Shown piece by piece: positions 40,858 through 50,672 of a DNA stretch of 64,000 bases (its first letter is position 1; each line of letters starts with the position of its first letter). The stretch is taken from the NCBI GenBank assembly GCA_921293015.1, contig OV121093.1, forward strand, positions 1,302,001-1,366,000, read 5' to 3'. The stretch is from Phorcus lineatus (lineage: Eukaryota > Mollusca > Gastropoda > Trochida > Trochidae). The position numbers and the translations under genes were made by a program. The notes below the pieces were generated by a model. The model made no database searches and was not told where the DNA came from. It saw nothing but the letters and a program-made list of their open reading frames with translations.

Positions 40858-40984
40858 TTTCTTATCATGCGTGGGAACCCTTTTCTGTTTCTGTTGATAA
40901 TTAAAAACGGGAGTGGCAACAGTCTTTAAAAGACTAGCACATGATCTGCAAGGTTATATTCACAGTGTTCCCTGATTCTTGAAT

Positions 40985-43288
40985 ATGAAGATAGTCGGTA
41001 GGTTGGACTTTATGATTTTTCATTTCTATAACATCAGCTTGAGGAAACTGTCCTACTTGCAACAGAGTTCTGGTGCAATTCTTCACTGTTTCTCAATGCA
41101 ATCTACCAACGGTTATTTCACTTCTATGAATAGCATAATAACTTAGAATTTTGATTTCGCTCTGTAACCCTTGAAACCCAAAATAACACCTCCATCTCAT
41201 TTTATCATTTTGGTCGACGGGTATGCCTCATAATCGGCAGAGGTGTCGTTCACCTATATACGCTAATACGAGGAAGTGTTTAAAACACTTTTACGCTTTG
41301 ATTATTTACAGGGCTCTCACCACTTGATTTTATAAGAACTGATAATAAGCTGAAACCTTTGAAATTGCAAAGCGTTTGTATATCTTCCCGAAACTTGTAA
41401 GCCAAGTTACCTATTATCAAATTTTGCATGAATCATGATAGTAGCGAAAAGTATTTTAGCGCGTGCATACAATTGTATCATTATGACGATACGTCGTTGA
41501 TAAATATATGGTACATAGGATGCGAGTGATTCTCAAAGAAGCGTGTTTTATCGGTTTCTAGCTTCACATCAACATTGCAGCGGGTGCCCTTAGACTCGCG
41601 TTTCATATCATCACAAGCTGTGTGCTCTGCACTATGGAAGTCCACAAACTTCTTCAAACAAAATGAGAGCAAACGATGGCTCCTGATGAGCAAACATTTG
41701 TGACCGATTCCTTTCAAATACATAACAAATAAACTGCCAGAGTCTGCCTTAGTAAGACACTTCCATGCTATACAACTATCTTATGCTTTCTCTACCTTGA
41801 TGAAGTGATCCAGTAGCCAGGCAGATCTCCACGAACATTTGTGAGCAACCCGCTCAGAACACATTAACACGTTGTGCATGATAATCTTATGCTTCTTCTG
41901 TCTTGATGAACTATTCCAGTCGCCCTGCTGATCTCCACGCTGGTCGTGGTCCACTCGGAGGAGGCCAAGAGACAAATTGGTATCGCCCTGGCTGCTGCTG
42001 AACCCTTCCTCTCCAAACTGATCATGGACAAACTCCACCTGAACGAGTTCATCGGAAAGGTTGTTGGTGACGTCACTGGATTCTTCAACGGAAAGAAGGG
42101 ATCGGTGAGAACTCTTTGAGACATGAACTTTTAGAAGGCACCTGTCCAGTTAAGTGTTGGTGTCAATAAGATTAATACATGTTTTGTCTCAATAACAATT
42201 ACAGCAATATATACAGCTGAAAGCGAGTATTGCAACATCAAAATTTTCGTTCATTTATCCAATGTTCTGCATGGTATCTGATTATGATAAGGGCTCCACT
42301 TTATATACAAAGCTCTTCTACAAAGTGCAATACCAAAATGAAATGGAAACAACGGCCTCACTCAAAACTCAGCGTCTAGTTAAATAAAAGAAGGGACAAT
42401 TTGTGATCATCAGGGGTGCACCAAATATTCATTTATTTCCTGTCTATGACTTTGTGTGACCAATCAAAGTCACCAAGTGTTGTTGGCCATATTAAAATAA
42501 TGCTCATACAGCAATTTTTCGACTTTACAAAATGGGCGTTTTCAAAGGTAACGTCGATTACATTCTCTCAATTAATTAATTTAATAATTACTTAAGATTT
42601 TATTATTTTATGTGAATTCGATCCTTGTCACACGAATGGTATTATTTTGAATCCCGACAGGCATTTAAAACGTAGGTGTATACAAAAGGTTATGTTTGTG
42701 GTTAAAGATATGATTGATAAAACTAAAAATTGTGTTGCAGATCCCAGTCACAGGAACCCAGTTGACCATCGATTACAACATGCATAAATGCAAACTCCAT
42801 TTCGGAAAGAGAATCATCATTAACCGTAAGTTTTATAAGCTTTCAAAGAAGATCTGAAAATCTTCGATTTGGCCATGTGATAGACAAGGTCAATAAGTTT
42901 AATCCATTTCAATATTTTTTCATACTTAAGATGTCAGGGTTAGATAAAGGCATTTTATTGGTTTTTGCTAAAGGTATATCATTTTGAGTTTGAGTTTGAT
43001 CTCAGAATCATTTCTGTAACATTGGTGCCATGGTAAATCCTTAGCGCTCATCCACCCTGAGTGGCTTCAATTTGTTGGGAGGCGATCTTACAATTTCTTC
43101 TGTTATATAAAATTGTTCTAGACGTGGCCGAGGAGCGATGTGAGGCGAGTGCATGTGAGAACAAGATCACCCACAGTTGCAAGAGCTGCACCAAGCATCA
43201 CCAAGCCGACGCCGTCAAATGTGCCGTGGAGGCCGAACTTAAGAACCTTCAAGCTCTCGCTAAGCAAGCTGCTGCAAAACAGGGTTAA
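40985..43288 (+). CDS. Secreted six-cysteine protein, copy C, four exons, 149 aa
   Basis: Coding exons are 40985-40997, 41920-42104, 42741-42825 and 43122-43288, with the same phases and lengths as copy A (13, 185, 85 and 167 bases). The donor of exon 1 is GTAGGT rather than GTAAGT. The product starts MKIVVALLISTLVVV and keeps all six cysteines. It differs from copy A only at residues 3 (I), 17 (S), 24 (I), 61 (N), 123 (A), 130 (V), 136 (N) and 147 (K). Introns 1 and 2 and the 3' end also align with copy A, so the pair arose by a recent inverted duplication. Upstream it carries the CGTGGGAA block shared with copy B. Role as for copy A: probably secreted, function unknown. Confidence 0.87.
41769..41840 (+). 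repeat. Partial duplicate of the exon 2 acceptor region in copy C
   Basis: The stretch CTTGATGAAGTGATCCAGTA and the following CAGATCTCCACGAAC parallels the real acceptor region at about 41880-41945 (CTTGATGAACTATTCCAGTC, GATCTCCACGCTG). No open frame remains. A similar partial copy lies in intron 1 of copy A, so this border has been duplicated more than once. Confidence 0.65.
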
Positions 43289-43299
43289 GTCAATAGAAA

Positions 43300-43305
43300 A
43301 ATAAA
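43300..43305 (+). promoter_or_regulatory. Polyadenylation signal of secreted-protein copy C
   Basis: AATAAA 12 bases after the stop codon, at the place corresponding to the signals of A and B. Confidence 0.75.
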
Positions 43306-43734
43306 CTTGTTCATGTCATTGTTATTTTCTTCTTTTAAAAATTGCTCATCCTCTCGTTGTCTTCAGGGCTTTGCTTCACAAAATACCCCATGACCATCAC
43401 TCCTGAAGTTACCTTTAATTTAGATTGGAGTTAAGGTTAATCTTAGTAAAAGTTGCTTTATGGAAGGAGGCCTTGGTCATTAGTTACATATATATGATCT
43501 TGCAATTTTTAAAAATGAAATAATCGCGCATTCTTGAAAGTAATGATATTTTGTAAAACAAAATTACAGAGAGTTCAAAGGTTATTCTCTGCCCCAAACT
43601 GAGGCACGAGTTGTGAAACTTGTGGTGTCTCCTTAGGCAAGAGGAAAGGAAAGTTTTTTTAATTATAATATAAAAAATATATAAAGGTAGGTAAAAGATA
43701 AAGAAGGTCGCACGTGAAGTACATGCATATTTGA
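43306..43734. other. 3' flank of copy C, nothing recognised
   Basis: No repeat or exon identified before the LINE debris begins near 43735. Confidence 0.35.
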
Positions 43735-43838
43735 ACATTGGTTTGGCAGACCTCTGCTTATGTGAATGCCTCACCAGCACATACATCAGATAACTAAATA
43801 CACAAGAGCTACACACAACATATGACAATATAAAGCAC
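43735..43838 (-). mobile_element. LINE 3' UTR fragment
   Basis: It aligns with 45685-45800. Shared landmarks are TGGTT(T/C)GGCA, ATACATCAGATAA and ACATATGACAATATAAAGCA. It is a piece of the minus-strand LINE family described in the next entries. Confidence 0.6.
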
Positions 43839-43856
43839 AATTCCTTAACTCCTGAC

Positions 43857-44460
43857 GTGCAAAGTATTGATACAAAATCCGGTTTCAAAAAATCGGTTCA
43901 AGGAGCTGGCAATAAAGCTACTACTTTCGATCTAAACTATGGTCCAAGAATTTGCCAGATTATCCACTCTCGCCTCAGGCTCCGCTGTAGTGACTTGAAC
44001 GCTGATAAGTTTAACAGACATATCATTGACAGCCCGACCTGTTCCTGTGGTCACCCAGTCGAAAACGCTGTCCACCCTTTCTTCACATGCCATAAGTACA
44101 CATAATTAAGACAGAAGTCATTGTTTTATCTGAAAGGAGTTAGTATCACAACGAGTCTACGGGGATGTACATCTCTCTCATTAAGTGATTCCAACAGATT
44201 ATTGAATTCTGTTCATAATTACATAATGAAATCTGATCGATTTGACATTTCATAATGACTGCCAAACAAACAAAATGTCATTCATGCAAAACCACACACT
44301 TTGAAGCTAGTATTGCAATCAGATATGTGTCACTGCCATAAAATTGTATATATACTTTATCATATATAAATGCTTTGAAGCGGCCTTAAAATAAGCACCT
44401 AGGAGCTATTGGCAAATCCGTTCATGAATTGTGTATTTTCATGAATAAATATGTTTAGAT
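43857..44460 (+). mobile_element. 5'-truncated CR1/L2-like LINE, C-terminal end
   Basis: The plus strand encodes the end of ORF2 (RLRLRCSDLNADKFNRHI, then the CxCGxxxE/DxxHxxxxC motif as TCSCGHPVENAVHPFFTC). A decayed frame follows, with a tail containing AATAAATATGTTTAGATCA. It meets the tail of the next, opposite element at about 44462. Confidence 0.72.
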
Positions 44461-44464
44461 CATA

Positions 44465-45600
44465 AAGCACAATCAAAATAAATTATGTGTGCAACAAGTG
44501 CTTATATACATGTCTTAATGATGTATTGGTGATGGGACTTTACTATTTGCCAATTGGCATCATTAGTTGTTTGAGGTGTCCCGTATAACACAGTTCTGAG
44601 GCTATAGCCATTTGCATAGAAAAATGAATTATTTCTAGCAACCGTATACAACTCAAATGTAAACAGGTAATGTAAAACATCTTCATTAAGATACCCACAA
44701 GCGCAGTCAGGAGTGTTTAAAATATGTCTATTTACTTTATTTGAGTTCAAATCACTGCACCCCTACTGTGGATAATCTGACGGAAACGACTTCCATAATT
44801 CAGATCAAGATAATTGCTATTTGCTTCATTATTTTTCAGCAAAGATTTAAATTCACTTATGGTGTTTGCTTGCATGAATTTAACAGGTAATGATTTCCAC
44901 ATCTTTATGGTATCAGACTGGAAAGATTGTTCATATAATTAATTGTACAGTTCGTTATCTGTAATTTGGACTGGTTTCTTAGATTGTAGTGACTGTTTTC
45001 GGGGACAGTATGAGGTATTAGATAGCAGGGGTAGTCTGGTGCAAAACCGTTTATCATCTTGTAGAATTTATCAGTTTGATATCATGTCTTCGATCTTTCA
45101 GTGGTTTAGAATTTGTTTCGATGTATAGCTTGTGATTACTAGTAGCACGAACAGCACCACATATTGTAAGGAGTGCATCTAAATGTAATCGCACGTGAGT
45201 GTGAGACTGGTGGATCGTAGATTTATCCCAGATATGACATCAATAGTCGAATATCGGTAGAATAAACGATTTGTACATGGTTTCAAGGGCTTTTCTTGAG
45301 AGACGCGTACGGTATTTAAGACTTCTGAGACAATTTACGATTGGGCTAGCATTCTTAACAATGTCTTCAATATTAATTTTTCATGTGCAATTTTTCTGTA
45401 GCGTTATGCCGAGATGTTTCTGACTTTCGACTTCTTGTATTGCTATTTGATTCATATTCAAGGTAGAAATGTTATCAGTTCTTGTTTTCGAGAAAAATTA
45501 ATTGTCTCAGTTTTATCAGAATTAAATTTAACTTGCCACTTATCTGCCCAAAATAGATATGTGCGCCAAGTCGTCGTTCAGACACGGTGCAGAAAGTACA
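44465..45600 (-). mobile_element. Decayed CR1/L2-like LINE, last third of ORF2
   Basis: On the minus strand one can read, with several breaks, VKFNSDKTETINFS, QKHLGITLQKN, NCLRSLKYR, a CR1-type L-H-L-D-A-L stretch, and finally the cysteine motif in NTPDCACGYLNEDVLHYLF. This order is the reverse transcriptase thumb, the connecting region and the C-terminal finger. It is 5'-truncated and long dead. Confidence 0.72.
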
Positions 45601-45684
45601 GGATAAAGTGACAGCTTAATATCTTTGTAATGGATCGGCGTTCAATTCAGCCACATAACTAGGTTTAAACATATCCTTGTTAAT

Positions 45685-46300
45685 GAAGAATCTGGTTCGG
45701 CAAACAAGCAAGACTCTGCTAATGTCAATGCCTCATCATTACATACATCAGATAAAGAAATACACAAGAACTAAAACCAACATATGACAATATAAAGCAC
45801 AATCAAATCAAAGAATGTGTACAGCTAGTGCTTATGTACATGTTCTTAGCAGTTTGACTTCATTTAGAATGTCGTTATAAGGATTACTTATCAAAGCGTC
45901 TGGTCTTAATGATGTATTGCATTTTACTGTATGCAAATTGACATCATTAGATTCTTGCGTATGTCGGTATAAAACAGTTGGGAGGCTAAAGCCATTTGCA
46001 TAGAAAAATAAAGTATTTGTAGCAACCGTTTACAATTCACACATAAACAGGTAATGTACAACATCTTCATTGCGATACCCACAAGCGCATTCAGGATTGC
46101 TTGAAATATGTTTATTAACTTTATCTGCGTTCGGATCACTACACCCAAGATAAGCCTACTTTGTATAATCTGACAGAAACGACTTCAATCATTCAGATAT
46201 ACAAAATTGCTATTTGATTTATTGCTTTTCAGCAGAGATTCACTAATTGTGTTTGCTTGTACGAATATAACTCGTTCGTCCTTCCTTTTGTCATGTTATT
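45685..46300 (-). mobile_element. Second copy of the same LINE end
   Basis: The minus strand reads GCSDPNADKVNKHI, then PECACGYRNEDVVHYLFMC, nearly parallel to the copy at 44502-44760. The 3' UTR also matches that at 43735-43838. It lies in tandem with the previous element. Confidence 0.72.
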
Positions 46301-46479
46301 TTGATATGTTAAACTGATTTCTTCACAAACTAAACATTTACCTCTATAATCAGTAGATACTATTCTAAGTATTTTAAAGCCATTTGAACAGTTAGTAATG
46401 GTGTTGAAAATAGAAATATGTTTCTATATTGTGTACAGAAAAGTACTCTTCACTTTCATAAACACTATAAGATAAGAAG

Positions 46480-47177
46480 GGATAACGCCTAGCACAACGC
46501 CTTCCACAATCAAGGAATCGACATCTTTACCCAATAATCATATCGACAAACAGCTGAACTCAGAACCCTTAACAATCTACGAATGTACCCCATTATTCCT
46601 TAAATAGAAGATTAAGACAAGCGCTTAACAATCTAATAATCGACCTCTTTACTTCATCAGCCTCAAATAAGGACTAGGAAATACCCCATTACAATCTAAG
46701 AAGTAAACTCATAACTAAACAGTTGAAAATAAAAAACCCTCATATAATCATATTCAACCAGCACATATTAACATAACATAACATAACACAAAACAACACA
46801 ACACAACACAACACAACACAACACAACACAACATAACATAACATAACATAACATAACATAACATAACATAACATAACATAACATAACATTACATAAGAAC
46901 TCGCCCTCTTTTCTCAACATGTTGAACAGATAGATATAGATAAGATAGATACTATGGCTTTAAAAATCTATGAATCGACTTCTACAATGTCTCAGTGAGA
47001 CATAAAAACGAGCAAAGAGTTCTTCACACTTTCGACCCCTATACTTGCTAAGATGAACATTAGTTAACGCCCAAGGCCCTTCACGATCTAGGAATCAGGA
47101 CCTCTCATCCCGCCGTTTGACATAAAGACAAGCTCAGAGCCCTTCACAATGTGGTAATTGAGTCGATCCCTATACTT
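46480..47177. repeat. Degenerate satellite of about 75-bp units, left part
   Basis: Recurring phrases are CCCTTCACAATCTAGGAATC, GACCCCTATACTTGCTAA and ACATAAAGACGAGCT. The same units continue at 52485-53175, so the LINE at 47185-52464 has split one array. Near 46700 the units become hard to follow, and a pentanucleotide run is embedded. Confidence 0.75.
46770..46888. repeat. (ACATA)n and (ACACA)n pentanucleotide repeat
   Basis: About 23 five-base units, switching from ACATA to ACACA and back. Confidence 0.97.
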
Positions 47178-47383
47178 GCTAAAAGAGGAGAGTGCGCATG
47201 CGTCGGAAGGGCAGGACGCAGTTTCAAACGCTCTGACACAACTGAGCAATTTTTTGAATTTTAATCGAGTTTTAACGTTGGATTTTTAACATATGTTTTA
47301 CTGGTGAGTGTGCTTTCCTCCAACATTTCCGGCTGCAAAAAAAAACGTGCAATTTGTGACTTTTTAAGAAAAAGAATTGTGAG

Positions 47384-48298
47384 ATGTGTGACATTTTGAA
47401 CGATCACGACTTTGTTGAATCTGTCATGGCTAACCCCACACACACGAGAGCGACAGGTGATGATAAAAATGATCGGAAACGGGTAAGAAACAACGAAGGA
47501 AGTGATTCAAATGTGCATGAAGATGGATCAAAGAAGTTGAAAAGCTCGGAAAATGTGAGAGAAAGCAAAGACGGACAAATCCAACATGGCGGACGCACGG
47601 ACTCTTCAAATTATCCAAGCGGACATGAAGACATTAGAGGTATGTTCACTATGCTTGTGACACAAATGACCCAAATGAGAAGCGATGTAAACAAGCGAAT
47701 GACAGATTTTGAAAATAACCTTGAAACAAGACTGTCGGAAAGGATAGTGAAAATCATAGATGATAAGGTAAAAGCTGAAATTGAAAATTACCGTGACGAT
47801 ATTGACTCTAGATTTGTTGAATTTGAAAATAGAATAAAGGATCTTCAAACGACCTGTGCTGATGCATCTAAAACGAAATCTGGAAATGAGACGTCAGAGA
47901 AATCTTTCGTCATAAAGAATTTAACATTTCATACGGACGAAGATAAGGACAGTCGTGTTACACGCAACAAGGTGGTCGCCATGATCCGGGATGGTTTGAA
48001 ACTGAAGGACGTTAACGTCACCAACGTCGAGAGGAAGAGACCCCGAGGTACATACCCTGGTATCGTCCTTGCAACGTTCGACACAAGAGAGCAGAAGACC
48101 AGTGTGATGAAAGCTAAGTCAGGACTTAAGAACTCTCGTAAGTACAGTGACATATATATTGAACACTGTTCAACACCTGAAGAGAGATTGCATAACACAA
48201 ACATGCGAACACTTCTGAGAGAGATTGGAAAAGATAATCTATATACTGTAAACAGAAAGGGGTTTATCTCCAAACGAAACACGTCTGGTCGCCGATAG
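47384..48298 (+). CDS. LINE ORF1 protein, 304 aa
   Basis: A nucleic-acid-binding chaperone-type protein of a non-LTR element. Residues 1-80 are charged and Lys/Asp/Ser-rich (RKRVRNNEGSD). About 83-162 reads as a coiled coil (MRSDVNKRMTDFENN, VEFENRIKDLQ) and would drive oligomers. About 174-250 looks like an RNA-recognition-type fold (FVIKNLTF at the start, GIVLATFDT later). About 255-304 is a basic C-terminal part (EERLHNTNMRTLLREIG). It ends in SGRR and a TAG at 48296, with ORF2 following in the same frame. The ATG is the first in the element after a 199-base leader. Confidence 0.88.
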   Translation: MCDILNDHDFVESVMANPTHTRATGDDKNDRKRVRNNEGSDSNVHEDGSKKLKSSENVRESKDGQIQHGGRTDSSNYPSGHEDIRGMFTMLVTQMTQMRSDVNKRMTDFENNLETRLSERIVKIIDDKVKAEIENYRDDIDSRFVEFENRIKDLQTTCADASKTKSGNETSEKSFVIKNLTFHTDEDKDSRVTRNKVVAMIRDGLKLKDVNVTNVERKRPRGTYPGIVLATFDTREQKTSVMKAKSGLKNSRKYSDIYIEHCSTPEERLHNTNMRTLLREIGKDNLYTVNRKGFISKRNTSGRR

Positions 48299-50230
48299 GG
48301 AGTCAGGCTTGGTCTATGGAATGTCGGGGGATGGTCTCTGAAAGATGTAAATAATAGAGAATTTAGGGAGAATGTCATAAATACTTTTGACTATGATATC
48401 ATATGTGTATGTGAAACATTTTTAAAAGGAAATGAAGTAATTCATCAGGACAAATATACTTGGTACGGAAACAATAGGAAAACAATACATGTGAAGGCTA
48501 GGCGTGGATCTGGAGGAGTCGGTGTGCTACTCAAGAATGAGCTGGTGTCTAAATACAACGTAGAAGTGTTGGATGATACATGTGAGGATACATTGTGGCT
48601 GACCCTGAAGGGTCAGAGTGCAGAAGATAGTATATGCCTGGGAGTTGTTTACATGCCTCCTATTGGGTCAACTAGATCACGAGATCCTGAGGAAGTGTTC
48701 GATCGACTCCTAGAACAGGTGTACGAATACCAGAATTTAGGAAAAATAATTATAGCCGGGGACTTTAATGCAAGAATAGGTGAACAATGTGACTTCATAG
48801 AAGGTGTGGATAATGTGAAAATGAGAGAAGTGTTAGATGAAGTGACAAACGCAGCAGGGCAGTTACTTTTAAACTTCCTTTATGACTGCAATATGTGTGT
48901 GGTAAATGGTAGAGTTGGCTACAATGACTTTACGTCTGTATCTCATCGAGGCAGGGCAGTCGTGGATTACTTTATTGTGCCACAAGAACAATTGGATTGT
49001 GTAAGGGATTTCAATGTGAACTTAATGACTGACATCATCAATCAGACTAATCAGCTTGGATGTGGTAATGTTCCTGATCACTCCCTGTTAGACCTGACAT
49101 TCACTCTGCCTGGACTGAGTGAAGAGGAGACAAGAAAGATGCGAGCCAACGTCAATCAACCCAAGTATAACGCGTCTCGATTACTTGATAATTTCATGTG
49201 TGGTGAAAGTATTAATCTGTTAAATTATGTTATTGACCGAATTGAATTAGAACTTTCAGATCACAAGAACATAACAGAAGCCTTTTCCTTATTTCATGAA
49301 TTCCTGTATAAGGAAATGGACACGAAACTGCGACGATTAAATACCAGATCTTCCTATAATGCTATACATTCAAAAAGACAAAAACCTTATTGGTCGGAAA
49401 ATATGCAGTCATTGTGGAAGAATGTGTGCGCTAAGGAAAAGGCATGGCTCAAATTTAAAGGTAACGCAAATCAGAAACAAACAGCAAAAGCAGCATACAC
49501 AAAAGAAAGAAAATTATTTGCCAAAAAACTTAGACAAGCCAAGAGAGCTTATCAACTGAAGAAACAAAACGAACTCTTAGATCTTCACCTGCAACAGAAC
49601 GGTAAAGATTTCTGGAAGAAGATTGGGCAGTTGGGTATGGCGAACGACAGGAAATCATTCAACAGCATACCAATGGAGATGGTAGAGAACGACGGATCTG
49701 TGTCATCTGACATTGACAAGGTGTTAAACAACTGGAAGGACTCGTACAGTACACTCCTTAACAGTTGTATGCACGCAGATTTCGATGAGCAACACGACGA
49801 CAAGGTGTGCGAGCACGTGCGTAACGGTACAGTGGCGCATGTACCGATCGATGTTTCTGCGCTGAACGCACCAGTAACGTTACGCGAGGTGGAGAACGCC
49901 GTGATGCAGACAAAGAAGGGCAAGGCAGCCGGGGAGGATGGTATCCCGATTGAAGTTTTACAAAATACTCACTGTATCCAGTTATTACATACGATCATAA
50001 GTCATTGTTTCGAGAACTCTGTGTCACCAGCTCAGTGGGGGAAAGGACTTATCAAACCGATTCCAAAGGATAACAGTAACGCCTCTCACCCGTTATCTTA
50101 TAGGGGCATCACTCTTATATCAATTCCATGTAAAATATATGCCTGTGTTTTAAATATAAGGTTAAGAAATTGGTTGGAAAAAAATGAACTTATTGCGGAA
50201 GAACAGAACGGATTTCGAACGGACAGAAAT
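48299..50230 (+). CDS. LINE ORF2, first part: endonuclease and start of reverse transcriptase
   Basis: The frame is open from the codon after the ORF1 TAG. The endonuclease domain starts at once (LGLWNVGGW, codons 4-12). It continues through the catalytic Glu (CVCETF, near codon 38), GDFNARIG (about 154) and GRAVVDYFIV (about 218) to PDHSLLDL (about 258), so the key residues of this APE-type nuclease are present. From about codon 540 the reverse transcriptase begins (GKAAGEDGIPIEVLQ, WGKGLIKPIPK, LSYRGITLISIP, EEQNGFRTDRN). The frame is cut by the insert at 50231. There is no in-frame ATG before the endonuclease: the first ATG-like alternative is a GTG at 48491, inside the domain. Confidence 0.88.
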
Positions 50231-50672
50231 TTTATCATCCAAAACTGTGTTCCACAGGAGATATTGCTTGTGGAAGATCAAGCGATATCTCCTAGGAGAT
50301 ATAGTTTTGACAGTAGATTTTGAACAATGCCCTATTACAGTCAAGTTCATGACATCACAATTGTTTTACATCATCAAGTAATGACATCACAATGCTATGA
50401 CGTCGTAAACATGATGACGTCACAATGCTATGACATCACTTCACTGAGAGTCTCAGTAGTGCAGTTTTCAGAAATACACATTTTTCATGGAATCGAAATG
50501 AAAAATGATTTTGGATGATAAATAGAATCTCACCCTCGTGTCTTCTGATATCAAATATATCAACACTCGTTGACAAAAGTGAAATATCCTCGGCAAGCCT
50601 CGGATATTTGTAACTTTTATCAACTCGTGTTGATATATTTGATATCAGAAGACACTTGGGTGAGATTCTCTA
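50231..50672 (+). mobile_element. Helitron2/Helentron-like non-autonomous insert, 442 bp
   Basis: It interrupts the reverse transcriptase codons between AGAAAT and TGTATTGAT. Removing it restores the frame exactly, with no target duplication and a T-T junction. The left end, TTTATCATCCAAAA (50231-50244), recurs perfectly inverted at 50509-50522. From there to the right end (50523-50672) the element is one foldback of about 150 bases, with arms from TAGAATCTCACC to GGTGAGATTCTCTA. Near the left end are two further small palindromes (one centred on ATCTCCTAGGAGAT). These are the marks known for Helitron2/Helentron derivatives: asymmetric inverted ends, a terminal hairpin and T-T targets. The middle has four TGACATCA/TGACGTCA-type motifs. 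It has no coding capacity. Confidence 0.72.

Noticed and set aside
50231-50672. An intron within the LINE reverse transcriptase
   Set aside because: The ends are not GT/AG, and an older copy of the same unit occurs alone at 20010-20360, so it is a mobile insert.
50231-50672. A Tc1/mariner- or hAT-type MITE
   Set aside because: No TA or 8-bp duplication, and the inverted ends are asymmetric rather than both terminal.
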